The notes below the pieces were generated by a model, which was not told the origin of the DNA, did not search any database, and was given only the letters and a program-made list of their open reading frames with translations. Of a stretch of DNA of 64,000 nucleotides, positions 54,235 to 63,811 are shown piece after piece. The translations under genes were made by a program, and so were the position numbers. The stretch's first letter is position 1. Every line of letters starts with the position of its first letter. This stretch comes from Vibrio diazotrophicus (GTDB taxonomy: Bacteria; Pseudomonadota; Gammaproteobacteria; Enterobacterales; Vibrionaceae): assembly GCF_038452265.1 (NCBI RefSeq), contig NZ_CP151842.1:620001-684000 (forward strand), in the 5' to 3' direction.

Positions 54235-55635
54235 TTACTTGCCTACTGGGTTACGAGTATCTTGTCCAGCATTCAGGTTACGCATCAGTAGCGCGTAGTT
54301 AAGATCCATGTCTTGAGGCACTGGGATATAAACAAAGTGACCGTTGCCTTTTGCGTCATCAACCGCTTCAGCTTTACGGTTTTCCATTGCTTCAAGAGTG
54401 AATACAACGTTTCCTTTTGGCGTCATCAGTTCTAGGCTGTCGCCAAGCATGAATTTGTTCTTAACTTCTACTTCAGCCATATCGCCACGGCGCTTACCTG
54501 TAAACTCACCAACGAACTGTTGAGCATCAGACACTGAGTAGCCGTAGTCGTAGTTTTGGTATGCATCGTGAGTGTGACGACGTAGGAAGCCTTCTGTGTA
54601 GCCACGGTGAGCTAGGCTTTCCAGAGTATTCATCAAGCTATCATCAAATGGTTTACCTGCAACTGCGTCATCGATCGCTTTACGGTATACCTGAGCTGTA
54701 CGAGCACAGTAGTAGAAAGACTTAGTACGACCTTCGATCTTCAATGAGTGAACGCCCATCTTAGTCAAACGCTCTACGTGTTGAACTGCACGTAGATCTT
54801 TTGAGTTCATGATGTAAGTGCCGTGCTCATCTTCGTAAGCCGCCATTTTTTCTTCTGGACGGTGAGCTTCAGAAAGAAGCACAACTTCATCAGAAGGTTT
54901 GCCCAAACCGAGAGTGTTATCAGGACGTTCTTCCTGAACTTCAATTGCTTGTGCAGCATTTGGATCAAACTCTTCTACGATTTGACCGGCTTCGTCTTCT
55001 TTGCCTTTTTCTACTTTGTATTCCCAACGACAAGCGTTAGTACAAGTACCTTGGTTCGGGTCACGTTTGTTGATGTAACCTGAAAGTAGGCAGCGGCCAG
55101 AATAAGCCATGCAAAGAGCGCCGTGTACGAAAATCTCAATTTCCATTTCAGGGCACTGTTCGCGAATTTCTTCAATTTCTTCTAGAGATAGTTCACGAGA
55201 AAGAATGACACGCTCAACGCCTTGCGTTGACCAGAATTTAACTGTTGCCCAGTTAACCGCGTTTGCTTGAACAGAAAGGTGAATAGCCATTTCTGGGAAC
55301 GCTTCACGAACCATCATGATAAGACCCGGATCAGACATGATTAGAGCATCTGGGCCCATATCGATTACAGGTTTAAGGTCACGGATGAAGGTTTTTAGCT
55401 TTGAGTTATGCGGTTGAATGTTGCATACCACGTAGAACTTTTTACCTAGAGCATGAGCTTCGTTAATACCGATCTGTAGGTTTTCGTGGTTGAACTCATT
55501 GTTACGTACGCGCAGGCTGTAACGAGGTTGGCCAGCATAAACTGCATCAGCACCGTATGCGAATGCGTAACGCATGTTCTTAAGGCTACCCGCTGGAGAT
55601 AATAGCTCTGGTACAAAAGTATTTTCAGTTGTCAT
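54235..55635 (-). CDS. trhP: Prephenate-dependent tRNA uridine hydroxylase TrhP (YegQ)
   Basis: Peptidase U32 family protein of 466 residues. In E. coli TrhP puts the hydroxyl on U34 of tRNAs (5-hydroxyuridine) with prephenate as cofactor source. Family segments are ELLSPAGSLKNMRYAFAYGADAVYAG and EIFVHGALCMAYSGRCLLSGYI. Cysteines in RCLLSGYINKRDPNQGTCTN and SFYYCARTAQV fit a Fe-S site. The yfhL ferredoxin gene follows at once. Prephenate links it to the tyrA and pheA products in this window. Confidence 0.93.
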   Translation of the reverse strand: MTTENTFVPELLSPAGSLKNMRYAFAYGADAVYAGQPRYSLRVRNNEFNHENLQIGINEAHALGKKFYVVCNIQPHNSKLKTFIRDLKPVIDMGPDALIMSDPGLIMMVREAFPEMAIHLSVQANAVNWATVKFWSTQGVERVILSRELSLEEIEEIREQCPEMEIEIFVHGALCMAYSGRCLLSGYINKRDPNQGTCTNACRWEYKVEKGKEDEAGQIVEEFDPNAAQAIEVQEERPDNTLGLGKPSDEVVLLSEAHRPEEKMAAYEDEHGTYIMNSKDLRAVQHVERLTKMGVHSLKIEGRTKSFYYCARTAQVYRKAIDDAVAGKPFDDSLMNTLESLAHRGYTEGFLRRHTHDAYQNYDYGYSVSDAQQFVGEFTGKRRGDMAEVEVKNKFMLGDSLELMTPKGNVVFTLEAMENRKAEAVDDAKGNGHFVYIPVPQDMDLNYALLMRNLNAGQDTRNPVGK

Positions 55636-55666
55636 TGTTTGTTTCTCAATCTGATCACAAGTCAGG

Positions 55667-55689
55667 CCAATACCACCTGATGGTATTGG
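55667..55689 (-). repeat. Perfect 9-base inverted repeat in the trhP leader
   Basis: CCAATACCA (55667-55675) and TGGTATTGG (55681-55689) are separated by five bases, 32 bases upstream of the trhP start. Either an operator or an RNA hairpin in the leader. Confidence 0.6.
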
Positions 55690-55769
55690 AAGGGGCGCAA
55701 ATTTTACGTCAAAACGTGAGCTGTGCCTAGTAAAGATTAAGAATAGAAGGGGAAGAAAAGTAGGGAAAA

Positions 55770-55794
55770 ACTGACTCCGCGAAGGCAGAGTCAG
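55770..55794 (-). terminator. Terminator of rdgC
   Basis: CTGACTC / GAGTCAG with inner GC pairs around a TTCG loop on the minus strand, followed by TTTTT. Confidence 0.8.
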
Positions 55795-55805
55795 AAATGA
55801 AGAAA

Positions 55806-56720
55806 TTAAGCGTCAGCTTGTGGAAGACCACCAAGCACTTCAAACAGATTTGGTAGAAATGCTGAGAATTCACCGCACAGTAGAGATAAGTCAGCATCTA
55901 GGCGAGCTGCTTGATCTTCACGAGGAATATCTTCGTTTTGATCTTTAAGCTCGTCGCTGTACTGAATGCGTTTAATGCTGCAATCTTCAGCTAACACAAA
56001 GCTCAAACGATCTTGCCAGCTTAGGGCGAGTTTAGTGACCACTTTATTCGCCTGAATATGGCTTAGAATTTCATCACTGGTCAGCTCTTGTTTCTTACAA
56101 CGAATTACTGCGCCGTCATCTAAGAACGATTTCAGTTCGGCTTCATCAAGCAACTGGAAACCCTGCGGCAAGTTACCGTCTTTCACCCACTCAGTAAGAG
56201 TTGTTTCTACTGCCACTTCAGGAATGGCAGGAACCACAGGCAGGCTGCCCATACTCTTACGTAGTAGTGCTAGTACATCTTCCGCTTTCTTATAGCTGCT
56301 TGCGTCAACAAGAATCAGACCTTCTTTTGGCATGATCAGAACGTAAGTTAGATGGCTGCGGCTAAAGGCACGAGGAAGAAGATCAACAATGATGTCATCT
56401 TTGATGTTGTCTTTTTCTGTTTTCTTCAGCGGGCGACCTTCTTCCGCTTCCATCAATGCGACTTTCTCGTTAAGAGAGTCTTTAATCACTGAAGCGGGTA
56501 GCATTTTTTCTTCTTTCTTGGCGCAGATGAGAATGCGGTCTTCGCTAACGTGAGTCATCATGTCGCCGTGTTTGCCCAGTGCGTGAACCCAGCCAAATTT
56601 CTGTTTGTCTTGGCTGCCACATGGCGTGAAACGGAACTCTGCCAGTTGTTTTTCTAGCTGATCGGCGTTGAAATTGACTTCGCGATTAACACGATAAGCC
56701 ATACAGTTTTTAAACCACAT
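55806..56720 (-). CDS. rdgC: Recombination-associated protein RdgC
   Basis: DNA-binding ring protein that limits RecA. From the ATG at 56720 it is 304 residues and starts MWFKNCMAYRVNREV, the family N-terminus. An in-frame upstream ATG at 56774 would add 18 residues not found in the family. GWVHALGKHGD and the long SHLTYVLIMPKEGLILVDAS part are conserved. It has a separate transcript from trhP. Confidence 0.95.
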   Translation of the reverse strand: MWFKNCMAYRVNREVNFNADQLEKQLAEFRFTPCGSQDKQKFGWVHALGKHGDMMTHVSEDRILICAKKEEKMLPASVIKDSLNEKVALMEAEEGRPLKKTEKDNIKDDIIVDLLPRAFSRSHLTYVLIMPKEGLILVDASSYKKAEDVLALLRKSMGSLPVVPAIPEVAVETTLTEWVKDGNLPQGFQLLDEAELKSFLDDGAVIRCKKQELTSDEILSHIQANKVVTKLALSWQDRLSFVLAEDCSIKRIQYSDELKDQNEDIPREDQAARLDADLSLLCGEFSAFLPNLFEVLGGLPQADA

Positions 56721-56867
56721 ATCTTTTCTTTTCCTTGTTCGAAAGGCCAACATGATAGGGGATTTCCCCGTCAATGTCTTAGGCGAAACACAAAAATTAT
56801 CAACTTATGCCAAGTAATATAAAACCATGAACAAGATAAGAAACTTATATTAAAAATTGTTTGCAAT

Positions 56868-56900
56868 AGTCACAAAAGTGTCATATTCATTTTTCATAAT
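56868..56900 (+). promoter_or_regulatory. Pho box of phoB
   Basis: Two 11-base units, TGTCATATTCA (56879-56889) and TTTTTCATAAT (56890-56900), match the PhoB direct repeat (CTGTCAT + 4 AT-rich bases). A weaker unit, AGTCACAAAAG, precedes them at 56868-56878. A GATTAAAT stretch at 56911-56918 gives a fitting -10 about 11 bases after. It predicts autoactivation of phoBR. Confidence 0.75.
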
Positions 56901-56935
56901 GCAAAGCGTTGATTAAATATAAAGGTTATTCAAAT

Positions 56936-57625
56936 ATGTCTAGAAGGATTCTAGTTGTTGAAGACGAAGCGCCAATCCGAGAGATGCTTTGCTTTGTTCT
57001 TGAACAGAAAGGCTACCAAGCAGTGGAAGCAGAAGATTACGACACTGCGGTAGAGAAGTTAGCTGAACCCTTCCCTGATCTTGTTCTACTTGATTGGATG
57101 CTACCTGGTGGTAGTGGCATTAACTTTATCAAACACATGAAGCGTGAAGAGCTGACTCGTAATATTCCGGTTGTTATGCTGACTGCTCGTGGTGAAGAAG
57201 AAGATAAAGTTCGCGGCTTAGAAGTGGGTGCTGATGACTACATCACCAAACCTTTCTCACCGAAAGAACTTGTCGCTCGTTTGAAGGCGGTGATCCGCCG
57301 AGTCACACCAACCGCATTGGAAGAGCTGATTGATGTGCAAGGTCTGAAGTTAGACCCAGTTTCACACCGAGTGACAGCCAACGATGTCCCGTTAGATATG
57401 GGGCCAACTGAGTTTAAAATGCTGCACTTCTTTATGACTCACCAAGAGCGTGTGTACAGTCGTGAGCAACTATTGAATAACGTTTGGGGCACCAATGTGT
57501 ATGTGGAAGATCGTACCGTTGATGTACACATTCGTCGATTGCGCAAAGCCCTTGAAGATGCTGGGCACGATAAGTTGATTCAAACGGTTCGTGGTGCTGG
57601 CTACCGCTTCTCAACGAAAGCGTAA
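56936..57625 (+). CDS. phoB: Phosphate response regulator PhoB
   Basis: OmpR-type regulator of 229 residues. Phospho-acceptor Asp53 (LVLLDWMLPG), acidic pocket Glu9-Asp10 and Lys in TKPFSPKEL. The winged-helix DNA-binding domain is the last 100 residues (VEDRTVDVHIRRLRKALE). The start is at 56936 (MSRRILVVEDE), not the ATG nine codons upstream. Upstream Pho box seen. Confidence 0.97.
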   Translation: MSRRILVVEDEAPIREMLCFVLEQKGYQAVEAEDYDTAVEKLAEPFPDLVLLDWMLPGGSGINFIKHMKREELTRNIPVVMLTARGEEEDKVRGLEVGADDYITKPFSPKELVARLKAVIRRVTPTALEELIDVQGLKLDPVSHRVTANDVPLDMGPTEFKMLHFFMTHQERVYSREQLLNNVWGTNVYVEDRTVDVHIRRLRKALEDAGHDKLIQTVRGAGYRFSTKA

Positions 57626-57691
57626 AGAGCTAGGCTTATAAGCGCCAGCCTTGAAAAATAAAAGGCTTAAAAGGATCAAGTTCGAGAGATT

Positions 57692-58990
57692 ATGGTTGAA
57701 CGATTGACTTGGAAAAAGCTGGCTTGGGAGCTGGCTTTTTTTTACCTTCCATGGATAGTGGTTGGATGGATTTTTGGATATATGCCGTGGTTGCTACTAG
57801 CAGCAACGGCGATTCAGCTTGTCTGGCATCTGCATAACCAGTTGCGTTTATCGGCATGGTTATGGGATGAGAAACGCCTGACGCCACCTTCTGGTTCTGG
57901 TAACTGGGAGTCTTTGTTTAACGGTATTTACCGACTACAACAACGCCAACGCAAAAAACGCAAAGAGCTGACTAACCTGATTCGCCGTTTCCGTAACGGT
58001 GCAGAATCATTACCCGATGCGGTAGTGGTTTTTCGTAGCGAAGGAAACATTGTATGGTGTAACCGCTTAGCTCAACACTTGCTCGGCTTTCGCTGGCCTG
58101 ATGATTCTGGTCAGCCGATTTCCAATTTGATTCGTACGCCGGATTTCATCAAGTATCTGCAAAAAGATGATTTTTCCGAGCCGCTGGAAATGCGCTCACC
58201 ACTCAACGTAGAACGTATGCTCGAACTGCGTATCGTGCCTTATACCGAAGGTGAGCATTTGATGGTGGTTCGTGATGTTACCCAGATTAAACAGCTAGAA
58301 GGTATGCGCCGTAACTTCTTTGCCAACGTTTCTCATGAGCTCCGCACTCCAATGACAGTGCTACAGGGCTATTTGGAAATGACTGAAGACCCAGAAGTCC
58401 TGTCTGGGCCGATGTGGGGCAAGGCGCATGGTGTGATGACCGAGCAGCTTAACCGCATGAACAGTTTGGTCAATCAGCTTCTGACTTTGTCGAAAATCGA
58501 AGCTGCACCGATGCACGAGCTTGAAGAAGTGGTTAACGTACCTAGCATGCTGGAAATTCTGGAAAAAGAAGCCATCAGTCTCAGCGGTAGTGACGAACAC
58601 AAGCTCACTTTTGAAGTGGATAAAAATCTTAAAGTGCTGGCGGACGAAGATCAGTTGCGCAGTGCGATCTCTAACCTTGTTTACAATGCGGTGAAATACA
58701 CGCCTCCGGGTGCCGAAATTTATGTCCGTTGGTATCAAAGCCTGCAAGGTGCTTGTCTGGAAGTCGAAGATAAGGGCGATGGTATTGAGCCTCAGCACTT
58801 ACATCGTTTAACAGAACGTTTTTACCGCGTAGATAAAGCCCGTTCTCGTGATACCGGCGGCAGTGGTCTGGGCTTGGCTATTGTAAAACACGCACTATCA
58901 CATCATGATTCGCACCTTGATATCGAAAGTGAAGTAGGCAAGGGAAGTAAGTTCTCTTTTGTTCTGCCAAAACGTTTGGTCGTACGATGA
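57692..58990 (+). CDS. phoR: Phosphate sensor histidine kinase PhoR
   Basis: Inner-membrane kinase of 432 residues. Two close N-terminal helices (AFFYLPWIVVGWIFGY and PWLLLAATAIQLVW) are followed by a PAS domain (about 105-190), a phosphorylated His in FFANVSHELRTPMTV, and an ATPase domain (NLVYNAVKYT, DKGDGIEP, GGSGLGLAIVKH). There is no large periplasmic domain, which fits its sensing through the Pst transporter. Its stop overlaps the next start by four bases (ATGA). Confidence 0.97.
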   Translation: MVERLTWKKLAWELAFFYLPWIVVGWIFGYMPWLLLAATAIQLVWHLHNQLRLSAWLWDEKRLTPPSGSGNWESLFNGIYRLQQRQRKKRKELTNLIRRFRNGAESLPDAVVVFRSEGNIVWCNRLAQHLLGFRWPDDSGQPISNLIRTPDFIKYLQKDDFSEPLEMRSPLNVERMLELRIVPYTEGEHLMVVRDVTQIKQLEGMRRNFFANVSHELRTPMTVLQGYLEMTEDPEVLSGPMWGKAHGVMTEQLNRMNSLVNQLLTLSKIEAAPMHELEEVVNVPSMLEILEKEAISLSGSDEHKLTFEVDKNLKVLADEDQLRSAISNLVYNAVKYTPPGAEIYVRWYQSLQGACLEVEDKGDGIEPQHLHRLTERFYRVDKARSRDTGGSGLGLAIVKHALSHHDSHLDIESEVGKGSKFSFVLPKRLVVR

Positions 58991-59943
58991 TAAAACTCAG
59001 TCAGTGTTGTATTGCTGCATCCTTAATGCTTGCTCAGATGGCTTATGCGGTTGAGGAGTTACAGGACTATACCAAAACATCGGGTGTTGCTGGCAGTTTG
59101 CTGTCGGTAGGCTCAGACACGCTTGCGGGTATGACAACGCTGTGGGTCGAAGAATTTCAAACGCTTTATCCGAACGTCGATTCTCAGGTTCAGGCATCCG
59201 GTTCCGCCACTGCTCCACCTGCGTTAACGGAAGGTACTGCGCAATTTGGTCCAATGAGCCGACCAATGCGCATGAGAGAAATTGAAGCCTTTGAGCGCGC
59301 TTACGGCTACAAACCCACAGAGCTGCGTGTCGCGATTGATGCTATTGGTGTTTTTGTCCATCGTGATAATCCGATTGAAGGACTTAACTTCAGCCAGCTA
59401 GACAGCATTTTTTCTGAAACACTGCGCTGTGGAGCCACTAAGTCATCGAAAACTTGGCAAGATCTGGGGCTGAGCTATGACTGGGCAAAACGTGGCATAC
59501 AGATGTTTGGGCGCAACTCAGTATCCGGTACGTATGGTTACTTTAAGCAGAATGCGCTTTGCGGCGGTGATTTCAAACGCAATGTGAACGAACAACCGGG
59601 TTCGGCTTCGGTGGTTCAGTCGGTGGCATCATCAATTAACACCATTGGCTATTCTGGTGTCGGCTATCAGGTGTCGGGCGTGAAACTTCTGCCGATTGCC
59701 AAATCCGGTACCGATTATGTATTGCCGACCCACGAGAATATCCTTTCCGGTCAGTATCCACTTTCCCGCTATTTGTTTGTTTATGTAAACAAAAATCCGC
59801 TGCGTGATTTAACGCCAATTCAGCGAGAGTTCATCCGATTTATCTTCTCCAAACAAGGGCAAAGCCTAGTAGCAAAAGACGGTTATGTGCCGATTTCTGC
59901 TGAAATCGCCAGTCAAGAGTTGCAGAAAGTAGGGATTGAGTAA
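58987..59943 (+). CDS. PstS-like phosphate-binding protein
   Basis: Periplasmic protein of 318 residues with a signal peptide (CCIAASLMLAQMAYA). The phosphate site is seen in SVGSDTLAGM, SGSATAPPAL and GRNSVSGTYGYFKQ. Other PstS-type traits are in FSKQGQSLVAKDGYVPIS. It is cotranscribed with phoBR (4-base overlap), which is unlike E. coli, where pstS begins the pst operon. A further PstC-type gene begins at 63812. A second PstS may exist elsewhere. Confidence 0.9.
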   Translation: MIKLSQCCIAASLMLAQMAYAVEELQDYTKTSGVAGSLLSVGSDTLAGMTTLWVEEFQTLYPNVDSQVQASGSATAPPALTEGTAQFGPMSRPMRMREIEAFERAYGYKPTELRVAIDAIGVFVHRDNPIEGLNFSQLDSIFSETLRCGATKSSKTWQDLGLSYDWAKRGIQMFGRNSVSGTYGYFKQNALCGGDFKRNVNEQPGSASVVQSVASSINTIGYSGVGYQVSGVKLLPIAKSGTDYVLPTHENILSGQYPLSRYLFVYVNKNPLRDLTPIQREFIRFIFSKQGQSLVAKDGYVPISAEIASQELQKVGIE

Positions 59944-59950
59944 GGGACAA

Positions 59951-59978
59951 AAAAGCCTCGTCGTGATTCGAGGCTTTT
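59951..59978. terminator. Terminator between the PstS-like gene and ppx
   Basis: AAAAGCCTCG / CGAGGCTTTT with an eight-base loop and A/T runs; serves both convergent transcripts. Confidence 0.85.
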
Positions 59979-59994
59979 TAATGAACGGGCAAAA

Positions 59995-61494
59995 TTAGAA
60001 TTTCAGCTCCCAACCGACGGCACGCCAATACTCTTGTTCTGTGAGTAAATCGGCATGCAACAGTTTGTTGTTCTCCAGCCAGTCTTTATCTACACAGCTT
60101 AATGTCCATTCATCATCTTTGGCGCTTAAGGTGAGTTCTGGTAATGGATCATCATTACGTTGTCCGTTGACTAAAATTGCCAGACGTAAAACACGAATCA
60201 GACCAGTAATGTGTTTCTTCTTAAACAGAGAAAAGTCGGTCATTTCATTGAGCTTTAACGCTTTGCGTTGGAAACGAACCAAGGTTGAAAGCACCAGTTG
60301 TTGCTCACTGTTAAAGCCCGGCATGTTGGTATGACGCAGGATATAAGCAGAGTGACGATGGAATGCTTGTAAGCTGATGCTCAAGCCCACTTCGTGAAGC
60401 AGTGCGCTCCATTCCAGTAGGTCAAACAATTCGCTGCCTGCTTTTAAGCCGAGTTCAGAGGATACGTTGTCGAGAAAATCGCGTGCGTAGCCTTTTACCT
60501 GAGCGGCATGTTCAAGGTCTACTAAGTGTTTAGCCGCAAGATTCTCTGTGGTGCGTAGACGAATATCGGAATACTTAAAGCGATCTTCCATTTCGTAAAG
60601 CAGACCTTCGCGCAATGCGCCGTCGGAAAAGTGCATCTCTTTGATATGAAGATCTTTAAATATCGCAGACAGAATCGCCACACCCGCAGCAAATACCGGC
60701 TTGCGATCATCGGTCAGAGTCGGCAAATCAATATCATCAATCTTGTTCCATTCGCACAGCTTGTCGATCAACTTGTTTAATCTATCAGGTGTAATAATGC
60801 CGTCTTCGTCGCCCAAGCCAATTAGAACTTCGTGAATCGCTTTAATGGTACCTGAAGAACCAAACGCACTTTGCCAGCCTTTCTTACGATACTTAGAAGC
60901 CATAGACTCCAGTTTTTGCTCGGCGGCTAAAATGGCTTGTGCAAAGTTTTTCTTCGACAGTTTGCCATTGGCAAAATGCTGGTGGGTGTAACTCACACAG
61001 CCCATCTGTTTACTGTTGACCAGCTCAGCTTCAAAACCTTTGCCGATGATCATCTCAGTACTGCCACCGCCGATATCGACCACCAGCATCGAATCAGACT
61101 GAGGCTGAGTGTGAGCAACGCCGAGATAAATCAGACGAGCCTCTTCACTACCGGGAATGATCTCGATAGGAAAAGGCATCACTTCACGAGCACGCTGGAT
61201 AAAAATGTGTGCGTTGTTGGCGCGGCGTAGTGTGTGGGTTGCCGCAATGCGAACATTCTCAGGCTCAAAGCCCTGAATTCGTTCTGCGAACATGGCTAAA
61301 CACTCAAGACCGCGTTCAATTGACGGATTATCAAGATTACCGAGAGAATCCAACCCAGATGCCAAACGAACCCGCTGCTTATGACGGCTGATAAGTTGTA
61401 AATCTTGATCGACGACTTTAGCAACGACCATATGGAAACTGTTTGAGCCTAAATCAATGGCGGCAATTTCACGGCTTGAAATGGGTTGGTTCAT
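59995..61494 (-). CDS. ppx: Exopolyphosphatase
   Basis: Releases phosphate from the end of polyphosphate. The 499 residues of the Ppx/GppA family show IDLGSNSFHMVVAK (phosphate loop 1) and VVDIGGGSTEMIIG (phosphate loop 2), followed by a C-terminal HD-like domain (LHEVGLSISLQAFHRHS). It lies 10 bases after ppk, so the two form an operon with opposed activities. It could also be GppA-like, but the neighbour supports Ppx. Confidence 0.95.
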   Translation of the reverse strand: MNQPISSREIAAIDLGSNSFHMVVAKVVDQDLQLISRHKQRVRLASGLDSLGNLDNPSIERGLECLAMFAERIQGFEPENVRIAATHTLRRANNAHIFIQRAREVMPFPIEIIPGSEEARLIYLGVAHTQPQSDSMLVVDIGGGSTEMIIGKGFEAELVNSKQMGCVSYTHQHFANGKLSKKNFAQAILAAEQKLESMASKYRKKGWQSAFGSSGTIKAIHEVLIGLGDEDGIITPDRLNKLIDKLCEWNKIDDIDLPTLTDDRKPVFAAGVAILSAIFKDLHIKEMHFSDGALREGLLYEMEDRFKYSDIRLRTTENLAAKHLVDLEHAAQVKGYARDFLDNVSSELGLKAGSELFDLLEWSALLHEVGLSISLQAFHRHSAYILRHTNMPGFNSEQQLVLSTLVRFQRKALKLNEMTDFSLFKKKHITGLIRVLRLAILVNGQRNDDPLPELTLSAKDDEWTLSCVDKDWLENNKLLHADLLTEQEYWRAVGWELKF

Positions 61495-61504
61495 AGGCGG
61501 TAAC

Positions 61505-63595
61505 TTACTCTTGATGGGCTATAGCCCCTTGTTTACGTGTCTGTTTTTCTACATTTTTAAGATAGTCATAAATCGCTATTTGAGAACGTATTTTTTTACG
61601 ATTACCACGTTTCACATAGCTGTTACTCATCTCTTTATCTATAACACGCGCTTTTACCGTATCTGTAAACTGAATGTTTAATATATCGATGATTTTTTTC
61701 TTCAAACGCTCATCACGAATAGGCGCGGTAACTTCGATACGGTAATCGATGTTACGTGTCATCCAGTCAGCGGAAGAGATATAGATTTGTGGATCGCCAT
61801 CATTGTGGGTCATAAACACACGCGGGTGCTCCAAGAAACGGTCAACGATACTGATCACTTCAATGTTGTCACTTACCCCTTCAACACCCGGAACCAGTGA
61901 ACACATGCCTCGGATGATCATTCTGACTTTCACTCCTGCTGCACTGGCGCCATAAAGTTTGTTAATCAGACCTTTATCGACAAGGTTGTTGAGCTTAATG
62001 GTGATAGCCGCTTTTTTACCTGCTTTGGCATTCGCGATTTCGCTGTCTATCAAACGGTATAAACGGGTTCGCGAGTTTCTCGGTGAGACAATCAAATGGT
62101 TAAATTTAACTGGACGGAATGGGTTTTCAATGTAGTTGAAAACGCTGCGAACTTCCGTTGTCAGCTCCTCATCGGCGGTCAGCAGAGAGAAGTCGGTATA
62201 AATACGGGCCGTCTTCTCGTGGAAGTTACCTGTACCGATATGCGCGTAACGGACAAAGTTGTCGTCTTCTTTACGTGTAATAAGCAACAACTTGGCGTGA
62301 ATCTTCATCCCTGGGGCACCAAAGATAACGTGCACGCCAGCTTCGGTCAGAATTCGTGACCATTCAATATTGGCTTCTTCGTCAAAACGCGCTTGCAGTT
62401 CTACCACCACAACTACACGTTTACCGTTATGAACGGCATCGATTAATGAGTTCATCAAGCGTGAATCTTTTGCTACGCGATAAACGTTAATTTTGATACT
62501 GATGACTTTCGGGTCAAAAGACGCTTGTCTCACCAATTCGGTAATGTGGTCAAAGCTGTGATACGGATAGTGAAGCAAAATGTCTTTGGCTTTGATTGCT
62601 TCAAACGAGTTTGGGTAACCATCGAAGTCAGCGCAACTTAGCGGTGGTAACGGTCTGTTTTCTAAGTAATCACGACCAAAGTTTGGAAAACCAATGAAGT
62701 CTTTAAAGTTGTGGTAGCGGCTGCCCGGCAACAAGCTGTCATAGTGGGAAATTTTCAACTTATCGCATAAGAATCGCAGCATTTCTTCTGGCATTTCACG
62801 TTCATAAACAAAACGAACGGGCATTGCGGTGATACGCTGGCTCAAACTTTCAGACATCTGCTCCAATAAGCTGTATTCAACTTCGTGTCCTAAGTCGTAT
62901 TCGGCATCACGAGTCATCTTCATTGAGTAGCCCGCGATACTGTCGTAATCGAAAAAGCCCTGAAAAATACTCTCGAGACAGTAACGAATGATGTTGTCGA
63001 GCAAGATAATAGTTTTACGGCGTTTGCCTTTTTGCTCTGGCACCATGACAAAGCGAGGCAGGTGATCGGTTGGTATTTCGATCAGCGCATATTGGCAGTG
63101 GTCACCTTTTTTAAGCTCAACAGTGATATAGGCGTACTCGTCTTTCAGGAATTGAAGAACGTCAATGTCGTCACGCATCAGCAGGGGAGTGATATGAGGA
63201 AGTACTTCTTTCTGGAAATACTTGGTTATCCAACGTTGCTGAGCTTCATCAAGTTGGGTCTCATTAACCAGAAAAATGCGTCGTCTTGCCATTTCTAAGA
63301 TCAGATCACTGTAGAGCTGATCAAAATCTTGGTTGAGTTTGTAGGCTTTGGTTTGCATTTGCGACAGCAGATGTTTGGATTCATCGCTGCCACCACGTTC
63401 GCGGTTGATGAGGATCATGCGTTTTACATCCGCAAATCGCACCTTATAAAACTCATCTAAGTTGTTGGAAAAAATGCCTAAAAATCGAATGCGCTCGATA
63501 AGGGGTACGGTTTTATCTGCGGCTTCTTGCAATACACGTTCGTTAAATGAAAGCCAACTCAGTTCCTTGTCGATATACAGCTTATCCGTACTCAT
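61505..63595 (-). CDS. ppk: Polyphosphate kinase 1
   Basis: Makes polyphosphate from ATP at the membrane. The 696 residues contain the N-terminal domain start KELSWLSFNERVLQEAAD, two HKD-type phospholipase-D-like domains, and the autophosphorylated His in the GMKIHAKLLLI segment. A second conserved segment is VFMTHNDGDPQIYISSADWMTR. It is divergent from a PstC-type gene; the shared gap has Pho-box-like sites. Confidence 0.97.
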   Translation of the reverse strand: MSTDKLYIDKELSWLSFNERVLQEAADKTVPLIERIRFLGIFSNNLDEFYKVRFADVKRMILINRERGGSDESKHLLSQMQTKAYKLNQDFDQLYSDLILEMARRRIFLVNETQLDEAQQRWITKYFQKEVLPHITPLLMRDDIDVLQFLKDEYAYITVELKKGDHCQYALIEIPTDHLPRFVMVPEQKGKRRKTIILLDNIIRYCLESIFQGFFDYDSIAGYSMKMTRDAEYDLGHEVEYSLLEQMSESLSQRITAMPVRFVYEREMPEEMLRFLCDKLKISHYDSLLPGSRYHNFKDFIGFPNFGRDYLENRPLPPLSCADFDGYPNSFEAIKAKDILLHYPYHSFDHITELVRQASFDPKVISIKINVYRVAKDSRLMNSLIDAVHNGKRVVVVVELQARFDEEANIEWSRILTEAGVHVIFGAPGMKIHAKLLLITRKEDDNFVRYAHIGTGNFHEKTARIYTDFSLLTADEELTTEVRSVFNYIENPFRPVKFNHLIVSPRNSRTRLYRLIDSEIANAKAGKKAAITIKLNNLVDKGLINKLYGASAAGVKVRMIIRGMCSLVPGVEGVSDNIEVISIVDRFLEHPRVFMTHNDGDPQIYISSADWMTRNIDYRIEVTAPIRDERLKKKIIDILNIQFTDTVKARVIDKEMSNSYVKRGNRKKIRSQIAIYDYLKNVEKQTRKQGAIAHQE

Positions 63596-63758
63596 GATAC
63601 ACCTACTGACTAGTTCTTTGACGTTGATAACTGTGGTCGTTAACTATGGTAGCTAACTCATGCAAAATATTGCTCCAATGTGACATTTTTATTGCAGTGA
63701 GTATTTTTGTTCTTAGAGTTGTTTTATTTTCAGTTGTTTAATGCGCTTTGTAATATAA

Positions 63759-63786
63759 TTGTCACCTAAACGACATACTATGACAT
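63759..63786 (+). promoter_or_regulatory. Pho-box-like repeats upstream of the PstC-type gene
   Basis: TTGTCAC (63759), ACGACAT (63770) and ATGACAT (63780) repeat at 11 and 10 bases, close to the CTGTCAT PhoB half-site. A single ATGTCAC on the minus strand near 63680 may be part of a site for ppk. Confidence 0.5.
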
Positions 63787-63811
63787 TCTGGCAAATTGGG
63801 TAGATTTTTAA

